DNA of 64,000 nt from Lachnospiraceae bacterium (GTDB lineage Bacteria > Bacillota > Clostridia > Lachnospirales > Lachnospiraceae), in the NCBI GenBank assembly GCA_016290905.1, contig JAEEVO010000006.1, positions 1 to 64,000 of the forward strand, given 5' to 3'. Each line of letters starts with the position of its first letter. Position 1 is the stretch's first letter. The translations under genes and the position numbers were made by a program. Of the stretch, positions 33,653-42,629 are shown in pieces. The notes beneath the pieces were generated by a model that was not told the origin of the DNA, did no database searches, and was given only the letters and a program-made list of their open reading frames with translations.

Positions 33653-34921
33653 TCAGGTAGCGGGATCCGGTCTCGTTACCGATCTTAATATTTCAAAAAA
33701 CTCTCTTCCGGTCCTTTCCCAGCTAAGATCCTTAAGAACCGATGAAGCTTTTTCATCCATTTCCTTTAATCTCTCAGGATTTTCCGTAGCATCCTTTATC
33801 AGACCGGCTATATCCTTATCCCCGATCCTTGTAAAGAGCGCCGTTTCCTTTCCGAAGAAATAAGGGTAACTCCCGTCTTCAAACTCTATGACCGGAAGTC
33901 CTGCCGCATGCATCTCGTAAGGAACAAGGGAAATGTTGCTCATGGATGCTACCATTCCGAAATCGGCTTTTCTGTAAAGGTCATTCAGCTCCTGCCTGTT
34001 TAACTGTCCGAGATTCCTTCCTCCTTTGGGAGTAAAGGTCTTTGCTTCTCCGAAATAAAGCACCTCAAGCTCCATACCGAAGCTTTTTAATTTTTCAGCC
34101 GTATTTACGAGCATGTAAGGGATAAGATCCGGAAGACGCTTCCCGTAATACTTTAGATACACGGCTATCGTAATCTTCTTTTTATCCCTGTAGCTTTCAA
34201 AATCCCTTTCGGACTTCTCATAACCGGTGCTGTCGTAAGGGAAGCTTACCGTATCTATTAGAAGCTCCCGTTCTTCCCCCGCAACATCCTTTATCGTAGT
34301 ATTTCTTCCGTCCCTTACGGCGCCAAACTCCTTAAGTATCATCTCCCGGTTCCAGTCACCGAGACTTACCATATGGAGCCCCTGAAGATAGGTATTCCTG
34401 CACATCAGGTACTCTTCGCCGAAGGTATAGAAGAACGGCTCATAATCCTGAACAAAATACATCTTATAGGAGTTTTCGAATCTTTTGGCAAAGAAAACAG
34501 TGTCCCAGGAGGAAGCCACAACCACATCCGGAGCTTTTATCTTTCCTTTTTCTATGGCAGCAAGATATCTGTTTATCGGAAATACCCTACCCTTATACCC
34601 CGGAAGGTTCGCTCCGGCACAAAACTCAGCCTCTTCCTTTGACTGTTCCTTGCAGGAGAGATAGCACACTTTTATGCCCAGCTTTTCAAGCTCTGTCCCA
34701 AGATGCAGTATGGAAGTCTGTCCTCCGTGAAATCTTACCATCCTTGTTATTATAAACGTGACCGTCCGGATCCTTTCGGGTTTTTTCAGTGAACAGACCG
34801 AAGGGTCATAGTTGTCCAAAATGGCTTTTAACCGGAAGCTTTCCGTACGATACTCCACGTTATGCAACAGACTTAAGGTCCGTCTTTTTGTCTCTCTGAT
34901 AATAGCTTCAGTCCTGCTCAT
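33653..34921 (-). CDS. Glycosyltransferase (GT4-like, WsaF type)
   Basis: A 422-residue protein with a GT-B layout. The N-terminal half has a TRMVRFHGGQTSILHL glycine-containing acceptor loop, the middle YFVQDYEPFFYTFGEEY is characteristic of rhamnan/WsaF-type transferases, and the C-terminal half contains a PYEMHAAGLPVIEFED donor-binding segment with the EX7E-like spacing. It probably adds one sugar to the wall polymer or its linkage unit. The start overlaps the upstream gene's stop (ATGA), implying coupled translation. Confidence 0.8.
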   Translation of the reverse strand: MSRTEAIIRETKRRTLSLLHNVEYRTESFRLKAILDNYDPSVCSLKKPERIRTVTFIITRMVRFHGGQTSILHLGTELEKLGIKVCYLSCKEQSKEEAEFCAGANLPGYKGRVFPINRYLAAIEKGKIKAPDVVVASSWDTVFFAKRFENSYKMYFVQDYEPFFYTFGEEYLMCRNTYLQGLHMVSLGDWNREMILKEFGAVRDGRNTTIKDVAGEERELLIDTVSFPYDSTGYEKSERDFESYRDKKKITIAVYLKYYGKRLPDLIPYMLVNTAEKLKSFGMELEVLYFGEAKTFTPKGGRNLGQLNRQELNDLYRKADFGMVASMSNISLVPYEMHAAGLPVIEFEDGSYPYFFGKETALFTRIGDKDIAGLIKDATENPERLKEMDEKASSVLKDLSWERTGREFFEILRSVTRPDPAT

Positions 34922-36165
34922 AAACTCTTAGGCTCCTCTAAAAACCTGCGGATGACATCCAGTACTCTTTCCGAAGCATGTCCGTCATCATATTTATTAT
35001 ATGTTTCCCGAAACTTTTTAAGCTTTTCCCTGTAATCTGCCCTTTTTGAACCGTTACTGTCTTCGCTTCCCTCAAATGCTTCCCTGATATCCCCGATCAG
35101 CTCTTCTTCGTTTTTCGATATCGGCCCGGGTGCGATCTCTTCAATATCCATATAGAAACCGCGCAGGGATTCCCTGTATTTTTCAAGATCGTAACAGAAA
35201 AAGAACATCGGTCTGTCAAGCACGGAATAATCAAACATCGCCGAGGTATAGTCCCCGATCAACGCATCAGCCTTTAAATATAACGATGTGATATCTGTCT
35301 CGTTCCCGTATACCTTTACAAATCCGCTGTCAATACAGGATTGGGGGATATCTCCCTTTTTCAGCTTAACGAGATAATGCAGCTTGAGCATTATCCTGTA
35401 TTTATCCCCGAGGGCTTTTTCCAGCTTAACAAAATCGGGACGGGAAGGACATTTATAAAACCCACCGCTCAAGTACTCGTCATCCCTCCATGTCGGAGCG
35501 TATAAGAGAACCTTTTTATGAGGCTTCCCGGCTTCCGGTGCAGTATCCTCAGCCCTAAAGCCTTCCCTTACCAGCCTGTCATTTCTCGGATATCCGGTCG
35601 TAAGCACTTTGCCCTTATATCCGAAGCATCCGGGAAATACCGAAGCACTGAAGTCATTCTGTGCGATAAGGCAATCCCACTTCCCGGACTCTTCCGTAAA
35701 GGAATCGGTGTATGCTTTAAGATCTCTTTTCTCTCCCGACATGTTTAAGCTCAGCATATCAAGTCCGAGCTTCTTTAACGGGGTTCCGTGCCATGTCATA
35801 AGATAAAGGGCCTTCTTCCGTTTAACAAGATACGGTTCCTGGCGGGTATCAAAAACCCATATCCCCGATGTTGCCATATGGAAATAGTATCTCAGCCCAC
35901 CGTATCTTACTGTTTTACAGCCCTTCGGCAAAAGCTTTCCCCCGTATTTCTTGACCATGTTGAAGAAGTCCCCGTTAAACGCCCAGATCTTTCTGACCTC
36001 TTCAAACCGTGTATCTTTAATCATTTCCTCATACACGGCCCGCGGATTTCCGGAATAATTCCTCCCCATATTGCTCATGAACACCGCTTTTTTCCTGTTT
36101 ACGGGAAGGATTTTGGCCATGCAGTGATATATGAAAACCAGTATCTTCTTTAAAAAAGCCTTCAT
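34918..36165 (-). CDS. CDP-glycerol glycerophosphotransferase (TagB-like)
   Basis: A 415-residue TagB/TagF-family protein with an N-terminal amphipathic/hydrophobic helix (KKILVFIYHCMAKIL) for membrane attachment. Family motifs are LMTWHGTPLKKLGLDM, LLYAPTWRDDEYL, and ADALIGDYTSAMFDYS. I chose the ATG at 36165 over the adjacent in-frame TTG. It starts three bases past the stop of the bifunctional gene and ends in an ATGA overlap with the next. Confidence 0.9.
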   Translation of the reverse strand: MKAFLKKILVFIYHCMAKILPVNRKKAVFMSNMGRNYSGNPRAVYEEMIKDTRFEEVRKIWAFNGDFFNMVKKYGGKLLPKGCKTVRYGGLRYYFHMATSGIWVFDTRQEPYLVKRKKALYLMTWHGTPLKKLGLDMLSLNMSGEKRDLKAYTDSFTEESGKWDCLIAQNDFSASVFPGCFGYKGKVLTTGYPRNDRLVREGFRAEDTAPEAGKPHKKVLLYAPTWRDDEYLSGGFYKCPSRPDFVKLEKALGDKYRIMLKLHYLVKLKKGDIPQSCIDSGFVKVYGNETDITSLYLKADALIGDYTSAMFDYSVLDRPMFFFCYDLEKYRESLRGFYMDIEEIAPGPISKNEEELIGDIREAFEGSEDSNGSKRADYREKLKKFRETYNKYDDGHASERVLDVIRRFLEEPKSL

Positions 36166-36168
36166 CAA

Positions 36169-38562
36169 TTAAACTCCGAATACCCTCTTTACTATCCTGT
36201 CGGAAGCATGTCCGTCATCAAGGTAACAGAACTTATCACAGAATTCCTTATACTTATCCTTGTATTCATGCGTTACTACATCTATGTTCTCCAGAGCGTC
36301 CAGAACCTCTTCGTTGGTCTTTAAGAGCGGTCCGGGACAGCCTGTTGTCATATCAAAATAGAATCCTCGGAGTACGCTTGCATACTTGTCAAAGTCGTAA
36401 ACAAAGAACAGTATGGGTCTCCTTAAGTTTGCGAAATCAAAGAATACGGAAGAATAGTCCGTGATCAGGATATCGGATATCAGATAGAGCTCGCCGATAT
36501 CGTTGTAACGGCTCTGGTCCATTACGAAATCGTTATCCTCTTCCGGAATTTCCAGGTTGTCCGCAATAAAATAATGTGTACGGAGTATAAAGAAATATCT
36601 GTCCCTCAGGCTCTTCATCATCTCAAGATCGAGAGGAAGGGAGAACCTGTATTTCGCGGGTCCGTAGTAATCATCATCCCTCCATGTGGGAGCATACAGT
36701 ACAACCTTCTTATCGGTCGGGATACCGAGTTTTTCCTTGATCTTTCTCGCTCTTTCATCCCTGTCGTCGCCGTAAAGGAGATCGTTTCTGGGATAACCCA
36801 GCTCCAGAATCTTTTCCTCGGGATAAAGGAATGCGGATTTAAAGCATTCCGTAGAAAACCGGTTGTCTGAAAGCAGATAATCCCAGTTCCTCGACTGCTT
36901 ATAAACCGTCATCTTATACTTGGGACTGAAGGAATGAACATCCTCCATGTCAAATACCAGACGCTTAAGCGGCGTTCCGTGCCAGCACTCAAGGAAGGTT
37001 ACACCGGGTCTCTTTTCATACCATGCGGGCTGGCGCATGTTGTTTATCCATACGGAGCATCTTGCAACATAATAGAAATAACGCAGTGAAAACTGTTTTA
37101 CTTCCTTGTGCTTTCCGGGTATCTTTGCTGCCGCATTGTCTATGCACCAGACAAATTTCGGATTCTTGGCGATTATTTCACCCTTGTCAAGCTTTCCTTC
37201 CGCTTTCAGTTTAAGCATATATTCATATATATACCTGCAGCTGTCGCCGTAGCTTCTTCCAAGGAAGCTTTCGAAAAGGATGACGTTTTTCTTTATGGAT
37301 AACTTACGGAATATGCGTTTATAGATATTCCACTTCCATTGCATCCATGTTCCGAACAGACCTCTCTTTTTCTTCTTCATGGAATAGAAAGTCGCTGTCC
37401 TCTTTGCTCCCTTGACATTTCCTCTTGCCAGCTTCTTTATGATCTTCTTCTTCCAGAAACGGTATCTCTTTCTCTTAAACTTGTATTTCGGGATTTTTTT
37501 CATGAAAGGAACGAACTTCCCTATCTCATCCTCCGTCCAGGTAAGCCCCTGCGGGTGCTTTCCCTTGGTCATCTTCCTTAAAATATATGACAGGAGATAA
37601 TTCTCGAGGTAAGCAAGCGTTACATTTTTTCCTTCCTCGTTCTGCTGCCCGTTTTCCTCGGCTATCTTCCACGCCTCATCCAGGCTCTTTATAAATTCGT
37701 CCTTTTTTCCTTCAACTTCCTCCTGCAAAAGGGACGGCATTCTTACGGAATCATTGTGGCTTCTCTTGTAATACCTGACTCTTGTCTCGGTTATCGTGTT
37801 TTTTCTACGGTTTACGATAAAGGTCTTTGAACAAAGCCTTGTCATAAACGGAAGATCGCTGTAATACCTATAATCCTCGTTAAATCCTTCGGTAATAAGG
37901 TCTCTTTGTATGAGGATACCTACGGCAGTGGCGGAACCGTGCCAGTAATGTACCTGTACCACTCCTTCCTCATCCTCATCGGATTCATCACGCTCGTCCT
38001 CGTCAACCTCATTCAGGTCAAGAGCTTCCTCTCCGAATTCATCATCCGCCTCATCAGCGTTCTCTTCCTCTTCGGCCGTCGTCTCGAGTTCGGCGATGAT
38101 GGATGCTTCCTCTTCGGCTTTTGCCTGAGCAGCCATTTCCTTTTTCAGCCTGCGTTCTTCTTCCTTCTGGAGCTGCCCGTCACGCTTAAACCAGGTCTTT
38201 TTCCTTAAAAGCCTTATCATCATCCCGGGATTTTCTTCCCACTTTGCGACAACAGCATCAAGTGCGCCCTCCGAAAGATAGTCGTCACTGTCAAGGAACA
38301 TGATAAATTCGCCGGTTGATTTCTCTATTCCTATGTTTCTTGCCACTGCAACACCCTTGGGATCGTTTTTCTTTGCCTTGGTAGAAAAAACCTTTATGTC
38401 CAGCTCCGGATAATCCTTAACTATCGCATCGATATCCTCCGTGCAGCCATCCTTTATCAGCAGGACTTCAAGCTCGGGATAATCCTGTATCCTTAAACTG
38501 TCAAGACAGTCACGTAAATAATTATCTCCCCGATAATGCGGAATTATAATACTGATCTTCAT
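36169..38562 (-). CDS. Bifunctional GT2 glycosyltransferase / CDP-glycerol glycerophosphotransferase
   Basis: A 797-residue fusion. Residues 1-130 are a GT2 catalytic start (IIPHYRGDNYLRDCLDSL, then FLDSDDYLSEGALD holding the DxD). About residues 130-205 are an unusual, extremely acidic low-complexity insertion (E/D/A). The GT2 part ends near 330, and a basic linker (K/R-rich) leads to a TagF-like half with LECWHGTPLKRL, VVLYAPTWRDDDY and ILITDYSSVFFDF. Such fusions build polymers with alternating sugar and glycerol-phosphate. It overlaps tagH by an ATGA. The acidic insert is worth noting since it is not part of either family. Confidence 0.88.
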   Translation of the reverse strand: MKISIIIPHYRGDNYLRDCLDSLRIQDYPELEVLLIKDGCTEDIDAIVKDYPELDIKVFSTKAKKNDPKGVAVARNIGIEKSTGEFIMFLDSDDYLSEGALDAVVAKWEENPGMMIRLLRKKTWFKRDGQLQKEEERRLKKEMAAQAKAEEEASIIAELETTAEEEENADEADDEFGEEALDLNEVDEDERDESDEDEEGVVQVHYWHGSATAVGILIQRDLITEGFNEDYRYYSDLPFMTRLCSKTFIVNRRKNTITETRVRYYKRSHNDSVRMPSLLQEEVEGKKDEFIKSLDEAWKIAEENGQQNEEGKNVTLAYLENYLLSYILRKMTKGKHPQGLTWTEDEIGKFVPFMKKIPKYKFKRKRYRFWKKKIIKKLARGNVKGAKRTATFYSMKKKKRGLFGTWMQWKWNIYKRIFRKLSIKKNVILFESFLGRSYGDSCRYIYEYMLKLKAEGKLDKGEIIAKNPKFVWCIDNAAAKIPGKHKEVKQFSLRYFYYVARCSVWINNMRQPAWYEKRPGVTFLECWHGTPLKRLVFDMEDVHSFSPKYKMTVYKQSRNWDYLLSDNRFSTECFKSAFLYPEEKILELGYPRNDLLYGDDRDERARKIKEKLGIPTDKKVVLYAPTWRDDDYYGPAKYRFSLPLDLEMMKSLRDRYFFILRTHYFIADNLEIPEEDNDFVMDQSRYNDIGELYLISDILITDYSSVFFDFANLRRPILFFVYDFDKYASVLRGFYFDMTTGCPGPLLKTNEEVLDALENIDVVTHEYKDKYKEFCDKFCYLDDGHASDRIVKRVFGV

Positions 38563-39533
38563 TGAAGCATCTCCTCATACTTTGCACAGATTTTTTCGGC
38601 TTTACCGGATGCAATGACCCTGCCGTGATCAAGGATTATCGCCTTGTTGCAATTTGCAAGTACCTGATCGCTTGAATGCGATACGAAAAGCACCGTTACG
38701 CCTTTCTTCATCATCTTCTCAAGCCTCTTGGAACTTTTTTTCCTGAATTTCGCATCACCTACGGAAAGAACCTCATCCAGGATCAGGATCTCGGGTTCAA
38801 CAACCGTTGCGATAGAGAAACCAAGTCTTGCCTTCATACCCGAAGAGTAATTCTTTACCGGAACGTTTATGAAATTACCAAGCTCAGAAAAATCAACAAT
38901 GTCCTTAAAACGTTCCTTTATGAACGACCTGGAATAACCAAGCATGCTCCCGTAAAAATATATATTCTCGGCTCCGGTATAATCCTTGTCAAAGCCGGCA
39001 CCGAGTTCCAGCAGAGGAACGATATTGCCTTTTACCGTCACAGTACCCTCTGTCGGCTTAAGCACGCCTGCTATACATTTAAGAAGTGTGGACTTTCCGG
39101 CTCCGTTCAGTCCGAGTATACCTACACGGTCTCCCTTGCGGATCTTAAGGTTTACCTCTCTGAGTGCCCAGAAATCCTTATAGTTAAGCTTCCGTTTTAT
39201 AAGTCTTACGAAATATTCCTTAAGGTTGTCCACCTTTTGTTCCTGTATCCTGAAACGCACCCCGAGGTTTTCGGTAACAATGACCTTCGGCGGCAGTTTC
39301 TTCTTCTTTTTTAGCTCTTTCTTTTTTTTCTTCTTCTTTTTGGGCTTTACGGGTTCTTCCGTTACCGTATCGGCGTCGCCGGCATTTCCTAAGACATCTT
39401 CCCCGTCTTTTGCCCGGTCTTGAGCCGCTGCATTTTCCTTACTCTCAATTTCTGTCTTAAGACTTTCATTTTCGGAAATTGTTTTTGTATCGGAATTTAC
39501 CTCAACAACGGTCTCATCTTTATTTTCTGCCAT
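38559..39533 (-). CDS. tagH: ABC transporter ATPase for wall polymer export (TagH-like)
   Basis: A 324-residue ATPase. Residues 1-90 are an acidic then lysine-rich low-complexity extension (a run of K in PKKKKKKKKE) not found in normal TagH. The ATPase proper has GLNGAGKSTLL, the signature YSSGMKARLGFS and Walker B ILILDEVLSVGD, the last typical of polysaccharide/teichoic acid exporters. It pairs with the permease upstream. No C-terminal extension of the kind seen in Bacillus TagH. The charged extension may bind the membrane or a partner. Confidence 0.9.
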   Translation of the reverse strand: MAENKDETVVEVNSDTKTISENESLKTEIESKENAAAQDRAKDGEDVLGNAGDADTVTEEPVKPKKKKKKKKELKKKKKLPPKVIVTENLGVRFRIQEQKVDNLKEYFVRLIKRKLNYKDFWALREVNLKIRKGDRVGILGLNGAGKSTLLKCIAGVLKPTEGTVTVKGNIVPLLELGAGFDKDYTGAENIYFYGSMLGYSRSFIKERFKDIVDFSELGNFINVPVKNYSSGMKARLGFSIATVVEPEILILDEVLSVGDAKFRKKSSKRLEKMMKKGVTVLFVSHSSDQVLANCNKAIILDHGRVIASGKAEKICAKYEEMLQ

Positions 39534-39563
39534 AATCTTACTCCGGACCCTATGTTCAAAACC

Positions 39564-40346
39564 TTAGACATAGAGTATGAACTTATCCTGTTTTCTCCAG
39601 AACACAAATACTCCCAGCATAAATACGACTACAGAGAATATCAGTGAAAACCAGAGATGATACATATCATTTTCAAAACTCCTGCCAAATACCGCATCCC
39701 TGAACAGGACTATCAGCGAATACAGGGGATTACACTTGAATATCCACTCATTTCCGGGATTCTTCAGATTCTCAACCTTGTAGAATATGGCGCAGGTATA
39801 CATTATCAGCATGCATGCGACAGTCCACAGGTACTCCAGATCCCTGAAAAAAACACTGTAAGTGGAAAGCACAAGTCCCACTCCCATGGTCATTATCAAT
39901 ATGATGATCATGGGTATGAAGGCCTGGAAAATATACCATGTAAGCTTAACCTTTTCAAATATCATAACTCCGGCAAGAACCAGAAGGGATATTATGAACA
40001 TGATATAGTTCGAAATCACGGCTGAAAGCGGATACATGTATTTCGGAACATATACCTTTCCTATCATGCTGCCGTGTTTCCTGACCGATTTCAGCGCTAC
40101 CTTTGTCCCGTTCGAGAAAAAGCCGTATAAAAGCCTTCCGCACAGGATGTATACCGGGAAATTGTCATCCCCTTTTCCCAAAAGATTTGAGAATACAAGC
40201 GTGAGGACTATCATCGTGAGCAGAGGCTCCAAAAGAGTCCAGAATACTCCGAGGATGGAACTCCGGTATTTTAGCTTTATGTCTTTTTTTACCAGTTCCC
40301 AAAAAAGAAACCTGAATTTCTTTAGATTTTGAATAAATATCTTCAT
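39564..40346 (-). CDS. tagG: ABC-2 type permease for wall polymer export (TagG-like)
   Basis: A 260-residue integral membrane protein with six hydrophobic helices. The N-terminal LVKKDIKLKYRSSILGVFWTL segment (cytosolic coupling region) is the hallmark of TagG/Wzm-type permeases, which move undecaprenyl-linked polymers across the membrane. It lies between cdaR and tagH, 30 bases before the latter. Confidence 0.92.
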   Translation of the reverse strand: MKIFIQNLKKFRFLFWELVKKDIKLKYRSSILGVFWTLLEPLLTMIVLTLVFSNLLGKGDDNFPVYILCGRLLYGFFSNGTKVALKSVRKHGSMIGKVYVPKYMYPLSAVISNYIMFIISLLVLAGVMIFEKVKLTWYIFQAFIPMIIILIMTMGVGLVLSTYSVFFRDLEYLWTVACMLIMYTCAIFYKVENLKNPGNEWIFKCNPLYSLIVLFRDAVFGRSFENDMYHLWFSLIFSVVVFMLGVFVFWRKQDKFILYV

Positions 40347-40362
40347 ATTGTTTATCTACCGG

Positions 40363-41682
40363 TCATTCCGCATTTGAATTTCCCTGATCGGGAGTCGTCT
40401 GATCGTTGGGCTGCTGATCCCCTCCCTGATCCTGTGGCTCCGAAGGGATCTTCTCTATCGTAACCTCCACTTGTCCGAGCTCGAGTATAAGCCCACCTAC
40501 ATACTCCGTCATGAGATTGAGCGGGTATTTATTGGGCTGGGTCAATCCTGTCACATCAATGTAAAGATCAAAGTCATTTGGCTCAATATTCAGCATTTCC
40601 TCCGCTTTTCCGCGTACCCTGAGCCTTGACTGTTCTCCGAGAGTCAGGATGTATCTGAACTGTTCCCTGTCCGCGCCCCTTATGGTAATATGATCCTCTT
40701 TAACATCAAGGATCTGTTCCATCATTGCTATGATCTGGATCTTGATACCCATGGTCTTTGTCTTGTCAACCAGCTTTATGCCTTCAACAGGATAGGTATC
40801 CTCGATATACTCTTCAAGATCTATCTGTTTTTCCACATCCTCCGATGCACCTGAAATATCAATCGGTATCGTAATGACTTCAAGCCTGTTCAGGGTTTCT
40901 TCATCCGCAGTAAGCTCAATCTCCTTGGGTGCATACTCGATTTCACCGAGATAGTAATACTCAAGCGGCCTGCCCTCCGCACGTACGGCAAGAGGAATTG
41001 CTTTAATGGGATGGATCACCAGATGTGCCGTGATAGTTTCAGGCTCAAGAGTTACTTTCTTTGCGTCTATCTTCTGTCCTTCCTCATCTACCGCATAAAG
41101 AGGAACCTCCAAATCTCCCGAATCCTTAAGTCCTTCTACACTGACCTCGGCCACGATCTCCTTTACTTTCTCAATCTGACTCTGGGCACCCTTTACGCTT
41201 ACAAGCGAAGTATTGGTGGTCAGGCTGTAAAGGCTGTAGCCTTCCTTGACTCCGCCGACGGTTTCTATTCGTATGCTCTTTGACTCGGTAAGCTCTGATT
41301 CAAGTATTATCGCCATGGAATCGGTTTTTGCCGCCCATTCAAGATCGCTTTCGTGTTCATATTTACAGATTACCTCTATCGGCACCATCTTCATGCTTGA
41401 AAATGAATTAAAATCCGCGGTTGCTACAAAATCATCGGCATCTATACTGTCAACATACGAACGGCGTCCCTTGACCCTTATGTCAATTTTCTCTCCCGAC
41501 TCGATTATGTAACCGTAACCCCTTGATCTGATAACATCATCATTAACTATCGTTACCGGTATGTCGGATATGGTCTTCGTAACTGTGGGATCCTCTATGT
41601 TCATCACGGAAAACCATAAAAGCAGTGCCAGCAACACCGAAAGCAGCTTTAAGCCGATATTGTTTGAAATAAATTTCTTCAT
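40363..41682 (-). CDS. cdaR: CdaA regulator with YbbR domains
   Basis: A 439-residue membrane-anchored protein with one N-terminal helix (KLLSVLLALLLWFSVMN) and about four YbbR repeats on the outside, ending in a Q/P/D-rich tail. In Bacillus, CdaR binds the membrane part of CdaA and adjusts c-di-AMP production. It starts three bases after cdaA, as expected. glmM, the usual third gene, is not here; the permease tagG follows 16 bases later. Confidence 0.92.
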   Translation of the reverse strand: MKKFISNNIGLKLLSVLLALLLWFSVMNIEDPTVTKTISDIPVTIVNDDVIRSRGYGYIIESGEKIDIRVKGRRSYVDSIDADDFVATADFNSFSSMKMVPIEVICKYEHESDLEWAAKTDSMAIILESELTESKSIRIETVGGVKEGYSLYSLTTNTSLVSVKGAQSQIEKVKEIVAEVSVEGLKDSGDLEVPLYAVDEEGQKIDAKKVTLEPETITAHLVIHPIKAIPLAVRAEGRPLEYYYLGEIEYAPKEIELTADEETLNRLEVITIPIDISGASEDVEKQIDLEEYIEDTYPVEGIKLVDKTKTMGIKIQIIAMMEQILDVKEDHITIRGADREQFRYILTLGEQSRLRVRGKAEEMLNIEPNDFDLYIDVTGLTQPNKYPLNLMTEYVGGLILELGQVEVTIEKIPSEPQDQGGDQQPNDQTTPDQGNSNAE

Positions 41683-41685
41683 ATG

Positions 41686-42612
41686 CTACCTTCCCGCTTT
41701 CCTTGATATCTTGTCATTTTTTTCAATCCTGTTATTCTTTACCGCACGATCGTTACGGTTCAGCCTCAAAAGCCCCTTCTTCTTCGGAGCGTCTTCACTG
41801 TTCCTGCTCTGGAGCTCCTTTAAGCTGTCGTACAGCGCTTCTCTTGAAACATTCCTGTGAAGCTCTCCGTTCTCCGCTATGGAGATGCTTCCCGTCTGCT
41901 CGGAAACAACTATGGTAAAGCTGTCGGTCGCCTCGCTGATGCCGACTGCCGCCCTGTGCCTGGTACCAAGCTCCTTACTGATCCTTAAACTGTCCGAAAG
42001 GGGAAGATAACAGGTTGCCGCAGTAATCCTGTTTCCCCTGATTATAACGGCTCCGTCATGAAGCGGAGTATTATGCTCGAAAATATTGATAAGAAGCTCG
42101 CTGCTGATCCTTGCATCGATCATGATACCGGTTGCCTCATAATCATCAAGGCGCTGCTTTCCTTCTATTATCATAAGGGCACCTGTTTTAACCTTTGCCA
42201 TGTCACAGGCTGCTTTTACAAGACTGTTTATGGTCTCCTCGGAAAAGGGTTCCTCTGTCTGATTGCTCCCGAAAAAAGGAGTGACAAGATTGATGTTTTT
42301 CTTACCCAGCTGTTCCAGCGCTTTTCTGAGCTCCGGCTGGAACAGGATGATCACAGCGGTAATGGATACCATGATACCGTTTTGGAACATCCATAAGATA
42401 ACATCAAAATTAAGGATCACTGCTATTAGATAAAATACGAACAGCACAACGACACCCTTCATGAGTGCCCACGCACGCGTTTTTTTCATCCATTTGATAA
42501 TATTGTAGATGATAATGGCTATGAGAAAGATCTCGACGCCGTCCATAACACCTATCTTTATCATCTTAATAGGTTCCAACAACCCGCTGAAAAACTCTTT
42601 AATAGTTTCCAT
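41686..42612 (-). CDS. cdaA: Diadenylate cyclase CdaA
   Basis: A 308-residue enzyme making c-di-AMP from two ATP. Three N-terminal helices (about 20-95) anchor it. The DAC domain has the DGAVIIRGNRI motif and the GTRHRAAVG motif, both needed for catalysis. The C-terminal 40 residues are basic and more extended than in Bacillus. It is read in one operon with two unknown membrane proteins upstream and cdaR plus wall-polymer export genes downstream, so c-di-AMP output may be tied to envelope state. Confidence 0.95.
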   Translation of the reverse strand: METIKEFFSGLLEPIKMIKIGVMDGVEIFLIAIIIYNIIKWMKKTRAWALMKGVVVLFVFYLIAVILNFDVILWMFQNGIMVSITAVIILFQPELRKALEQLGKKNINLVTPFFGSNQTEEPFSEETINSLVKAACDMAKVKTGALMIIEGKQRLDDYEATGIMIDARISSELLINIFEHNTPLHDGAVIIRGNRITAATCYLPLSDSLRISKELGTRHRAAVGISEATDSFTIVVSEQTGSISIAENGELHRNVSREALYDSLKELQSRNSEDAPKKKGLLRLNRNDRAVKNNRIEKNDKISRKAGR

Positions 42613-42629
42613 CCTGATTCTCCGTTTGT

